DNA from: Bdellovibrionales bacterium | Lineage (GTDB): Bacteria; Bdellovibrionota; UBA2361; JAGRAS01 | Assembly (NCBI GenBank): GCA_020434465.1 | Contig: JAGRAS010000111.1 | Location: forward strand, 1 to 6,028 | Direction: 5' to 3' | DNA: 6,028 bases | Shown: in pieces, positions 5,702 to 6,028 of the stretch | Layout of the letters: the number at the start of each line of letters is the position of its first letter | How positions within the stretch are numbered: the first letter of the stretch is position 1 | Notes under the pieces: model-generated | What the model was told of the DNA's origin: nothing | Database searches by the model: none | Seen by the model: only the letters and a program-made list of their open reading frames with translations | Made by a program: the position numbers and the translations under genes

Positions 5702-6028
5702 TTAGTTACTAGGGCAGTATCTTCCTGGAGAAATTATATTCTGAGGATCGATTGAGTCTTTTATTGTTTTTACAAGTTCCCAGTATGGCTTGTTTTGTTT
5801 TGTGATTTTTTCCATTGAATTAATACTTACTCGGTAAGGAGGGTAACCATTTGCAATGCATTCATTAAACAAGGTTTCATAGCACTCATGAGCACGTTTA
5901 ACTTCTTCATTGGAGCTTCTGTCATAAAAGATTGGCACAGTGCAGCTAAAAGCTCTTGGAGTTACGCTTGTAAAAGCTAGCGCCGTCTCAAAGTCGTAAA
6001 ATTTAATCACATTATCAACAAGAGAGTA
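5702..6028 (-). CDS. C-terminal part of a VAO/p-cresol methylhydroxylase family flavoenzyme (partial)
   Basis: The reading frame stays open to the window edge, so the visible 108 residues are only the C-terminal end of a protein whose relatives usually have about 500-560. The family (vanillyl-alcohol oxidase, 4-cresol dehydrogenase, eugenol oxidase) oxidises para-substituted phenols with FAD. The visible features are IFYDRSSNEE, then GYPPYRVSI, then DPQNIISPGRYCP, in the order and spacing typical of the family's C-terminus. The Tyr-Arg pair in PPYR (codons at 5836-5831) probably equals the phenolate-binding Tyr503-Arg504 pair of vanillyl-alcohol oxidase. The FAD-binding half and any covalent-flavin residue lie outside the window. 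An in-frame GTG at 6010 is an internal valine, not a start. The gene converges on the halogenase-like gene with 15 bases between stops and no visible terminator. Other FAD-linked oxidases of the same fold are less likely. Confidence 0.8.
   Translation of the reverse strand, partial: YSLVDNVIKFYDFETALAFTSVTPRAFSCTVPIFYDRSSNEEVKRAHECYETLFNECIANGYPPYRVSINSMEKITKQNKPYWELVKTIKDSIDPQNIISPGRYCPSN

Noticed and set aside
5993..6010. GTG at 6010 as the start of a complete 102-residue protein
   Set aside because: The frame stays open to the window edge and the content is clearly the C-terminal end of a much larger flavoenzyme family, so this is an internal valine.

Overview
This is an AT-rich bacterial window (GC about one third by eye) on the standard genetic code, with strong Shine-Dalgarno sites on some genes and Sec-type export signals. 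That fits a Gram-negative-type bacterium. Nothing here fixes the phylum, and there is no rRNA, tRNA, insertion sequence or CRISPR array.

Left part (1-2152): an exported two-domain protein (213-1037, +) sits behind a leader with a long inverted repeat and ends in a clear intrinsic terminator. A small orphan protein (1093-1350, -) converges on that terminator. A 180-residue orphan (1495-2037, +) starts just after a perfect TATAAT box and is followed by a second terminator at 2124-2152. None of these three is identified beyond a fibronectin III-like domain in the first.

Right part (2153-6028): a tight two-gene transcription unit is the most interesting content. The first gene encodes an exported or membrane-anchored CRTAC1-type protein with seven calcium-binding FG-GAP/VCBS repeats and a C-terminal ASPIC/UnbV domain. 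The second, 17 bases downstream with an AAGGAG ribosome site, encodes a flavin-dependent halogenase-like enzyme with WxWxIP, GDA and DPLYSTG signatures and a lysine at the expected catalytic position. It differs from tryptophan halogenases at several diagnostic residues, which points to another substrate, perhaps a phenol, a pyrrole or a carrier-bound aromatic group, or to another reaction.

Converging on this pair, 15 bases away, is the C-terminal end of a vanillyl-alcohol oxidase / p-cresol methylhydroxylase family flavoenzyme (5702-6028, -), cut by the window edge. Both flavoenzymes could act on phenolic compounds, so the right part may be the edge of a specialised-metabolism locus. That link is inference: no carrier protein, synthase, flavin reductase or transporter is visible in the window.
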